NCBI RefSeq assembly: GCF_013426915.1
Contig: NZ_AP023181.1
Coordinates: 62,001 to 126,000, forward strand
DNA from: Paraburkholderia sp. PGU19
GTDB taxonomy: Bacteria; Pseudomonadota; Gammaproteobacteria; Burkholderiales; Burkholderiaceae
DNA: 64,000 nucleotides
Reading direction: 5' to 3'
The translations under genes and the position numbers were made by a program. Below are positions 62,991 to 64,000 of the stretch, piece by piece. A model generated the notes under the pieces. The model was not told the origin of the DNA. It was given only the letters and a program-made list of their open reading frames with translations, and searched no databases. Each line of letters starts with the position of its first letter. The first letter of the stretch is position 1.

Positions 62991-63989
62991 ATGGTTCAGA
63001 TTCCCATCAAACGCTCGATCGAGCGCATCCCCGGCGGCATGATGATCGTGCCGCTGCTCATCGGCTCGCTGGTGGCGACGTTCCTGCCCGGCATGCCCAA
63101 GTTCTTCGGTTCGTTCACGAATGCGCTGTTCACGGGCGCGCTGCCTATCCTTGCTGTGTTCTACGTCTGCATGGGCGCGAGCATCGACGTGAAGGCCACA
63201 CCGTATCTGATGAAGAAGGGCGGCGCGCTGCTCGTGACGAAGGTGGGCGCGGCGGTGATCGTCGGTGTGATTCTCGGCCATGTGCTTGGCGAGCACCCTG
63301 TGTCGTCGGGCCTGTTCGCGGGCATCTCGACGCTCGCCGTGGTCGCCGCGATGAACGACACCAACGGCGGCCTCTACATGGCGCTGATGGGCCAGTATGG
63401 CCGCTCGGAAGACGTCGGCGCGTACACGCTGATGTCGCTCGAATCGGGTCCGTTCCTGACCATGGTGACGCTGGGCGTCGCGGGTCTGTCGGCGTTTCCG
63501 TGGCAGACGCTGGTCGGCAGCATCCTGCCGCTCGCGCTCGGCATGCTGCTCGGCAATCTGGACCGCGAAATGCGCGACTTTCTCGCGAAGGCGGTGCCCG
63601 TGATGATTCCGTTCTTCGCGCTGGCGCTCGGCGCGGGCCTCGATCTGCACAAGGTCTGGCAAGCGGGGCTGCTCGGCATCGGCCTTGGCATCGCGGTGGT
63701 GATCGTGACGGGCATTCCGCTGTACTTCGCCGATCGCCTGACGGGCGGCACGGGCGTGGCGGGTGTGGCGGCAGCCAATACGGCGGGCAACGCAGCGGCC
63801 GTCCCCGCGCTCGTCGCGGCGGCGAACCCGGTGTACAACGAAGCGGCGCAGAGCGCGACGCTGCTGGTCGCCGCATGCGTCGTGATCACGGCGATCCTGT
63901 CGCCGATCCTGACCGCGCAGGTGGCCAAACGTTATCAGCAGCGCCAGGAAGGCGCGCGCACGAAGCATCGCGAAGGGCTGGCACGATGA
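62991..63989 (+). CDS. kdgT: 2-keto-3-deoxygluconate permease family transporter
   Basis: A 332-residue integral membrane protein of the KdgT family, with about ten helices, starting [20 protein letters not shown]. Segments [33 protein letters not shown] and [19 protein letters not shown] are typical. It imports 2-keto-3-deoxygluconate or a similar sugar acid. An AGGAGACTCGC site precedes the ATG. Its stop overlaps the next gene by 4 bp, so it is first in an operon that leaves the window. Confidence 0.9.
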   Translation: MVQIPIKRSIERIPGGMMIVPLLIGSLVATFLPGMPKFFGSFTNALFTGALPILAVFYVCMGASIDVKATPYLMKKGGALLVTKVGAAVIVGVILGHVLGEHPVSSGLFAGISTLAVVAAMNDTNGGLYMALMGQYGRSEDVGAYTLMSLESGPFLTMVTLGVAGLSAFPWQTLVGSILPLALGMLLGNLDREMRDFLAKAVPVMIPFFALALGAGLDLHKVWQAGLLGIGLGIAVVIVTGIPLYFADRLTGGTGVAGVAAANTAGNAAAVPALVAAANPVYNEAAQSATLLVAACVVITAILSPILTAQVAKRYQQRQEGARTKHREGLAR

Positions 63990-64000
63990 AGATTCTGATT
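63986..64000 (+). CDS. Start of a truncated downstream gene
   Basis: An ATG in the ATGA overlap with the kdgT stop opens a frame (M-K-I-L-I) that is cut by the window edge after five codons. Translational coupling to kdgT suggests a sugar-acid catabolic gene, for example a DUF1537-type kinase, but nothing can be concluded from so little sequence. Confidence 0.5.

Overview
The window looks like chromosome or megaplasmid sequence of a beta-proteobacterium of the Burkholderiaceae, most likely Paraburkholderia or a close relative. The reasons are high GC with strong third-position GC bias, a Ralstonia/Xanthomonas-type (Hrp2) type III secretion system, and many LysR, CoA-transferase and organic-acid genes. 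No replication, tRNA, rRNA, phage, IS or CRISPR feature was seen. The first gene (cyoB) is cut by the left edge and the last one (starting at 63986) by the right edge.

Layout. 1-2530: end of the cytochrome bo3 oxidase operon (cyoBCD) with a clear terminator. 2619-6045: leftward operon of a 3-hydroxyacyl-CoA/carnitine-type dehydrogenase, a YWTD beta-propeller protein and a class III CoA-transferase. 6561-8743: sulfite reductase haemoprotein plus its DUF934 partner. 8977-9438: PAS/MEKHLA protein. 9503-28636: an essentially complete Hrp2 T3SS. Its leftward half runs hrcU, hrcV, hpaP, hrcQ, hrcR, hrcS, hpaA, sctD, a hrpD6-like gene, a pilin candidate and hpaB. Its rightward half runs hrpB1, hrpB2, hrcJ, hrpB4, sctL, hrcN, hrpB7, hrcT, then the AraC regulator hrpB/hrpX and the secretin hrcC. 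This matches the hrpB, hrpC and hrpD operon order of Xanthomonas and Ralstonia. 28645-44630: about 16 kb of non-T3SS genes (NDH-2, acyltransferase, CBS protein, GST, quinone reductase, beta-propeller/DUF305 pair, a large inverted repeat, and a D-tartrate/C4-dicarboxylate module tarD-dctA-maeB). 44745-51136: a second T3SS block with another HrpB1-like gene, a harpin, a lytic transglycosylase, a harpin-lysozyme fusion, a cysteine-free candidate effector or translocator, and an HrpG-type regulator. 51468-55186: ECF sigma factor, two tandem anti-sigma genes and a catalase-like peroxidase. 55487-64000: DUF2322, a LuxR protein with two degenerate HD-GYP-like halves, an alpha/beta hydrolase, an organic-acid module (MFS, CoA-transferase, citryl-CoA lyase, LysR) and a KdgT-type permease.

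How it fits together. Six exact plant-inducible-promoter (PIP/hrp_II) boxes, TTCGB-N15-TTCGB, lie in or near the two T3SS blocks. Five have a -10-like hexamer starting exactly 31 nt after the box. They precede hrcU, hrpB1, hrcQ, the second hrpB1-like gene, the harpin and the harpin-lysozyme gene. They tie both blocks into one regulon under the HrpB/HrpX-type AraC protein, with HrpG probably acting above it. The most interesting items are the harpin fused to a phage-tail-type lysozyme domain, which shares its N-terminal module with the neighbouring harpin, and the 629-residue cysteine-free protein beside it.
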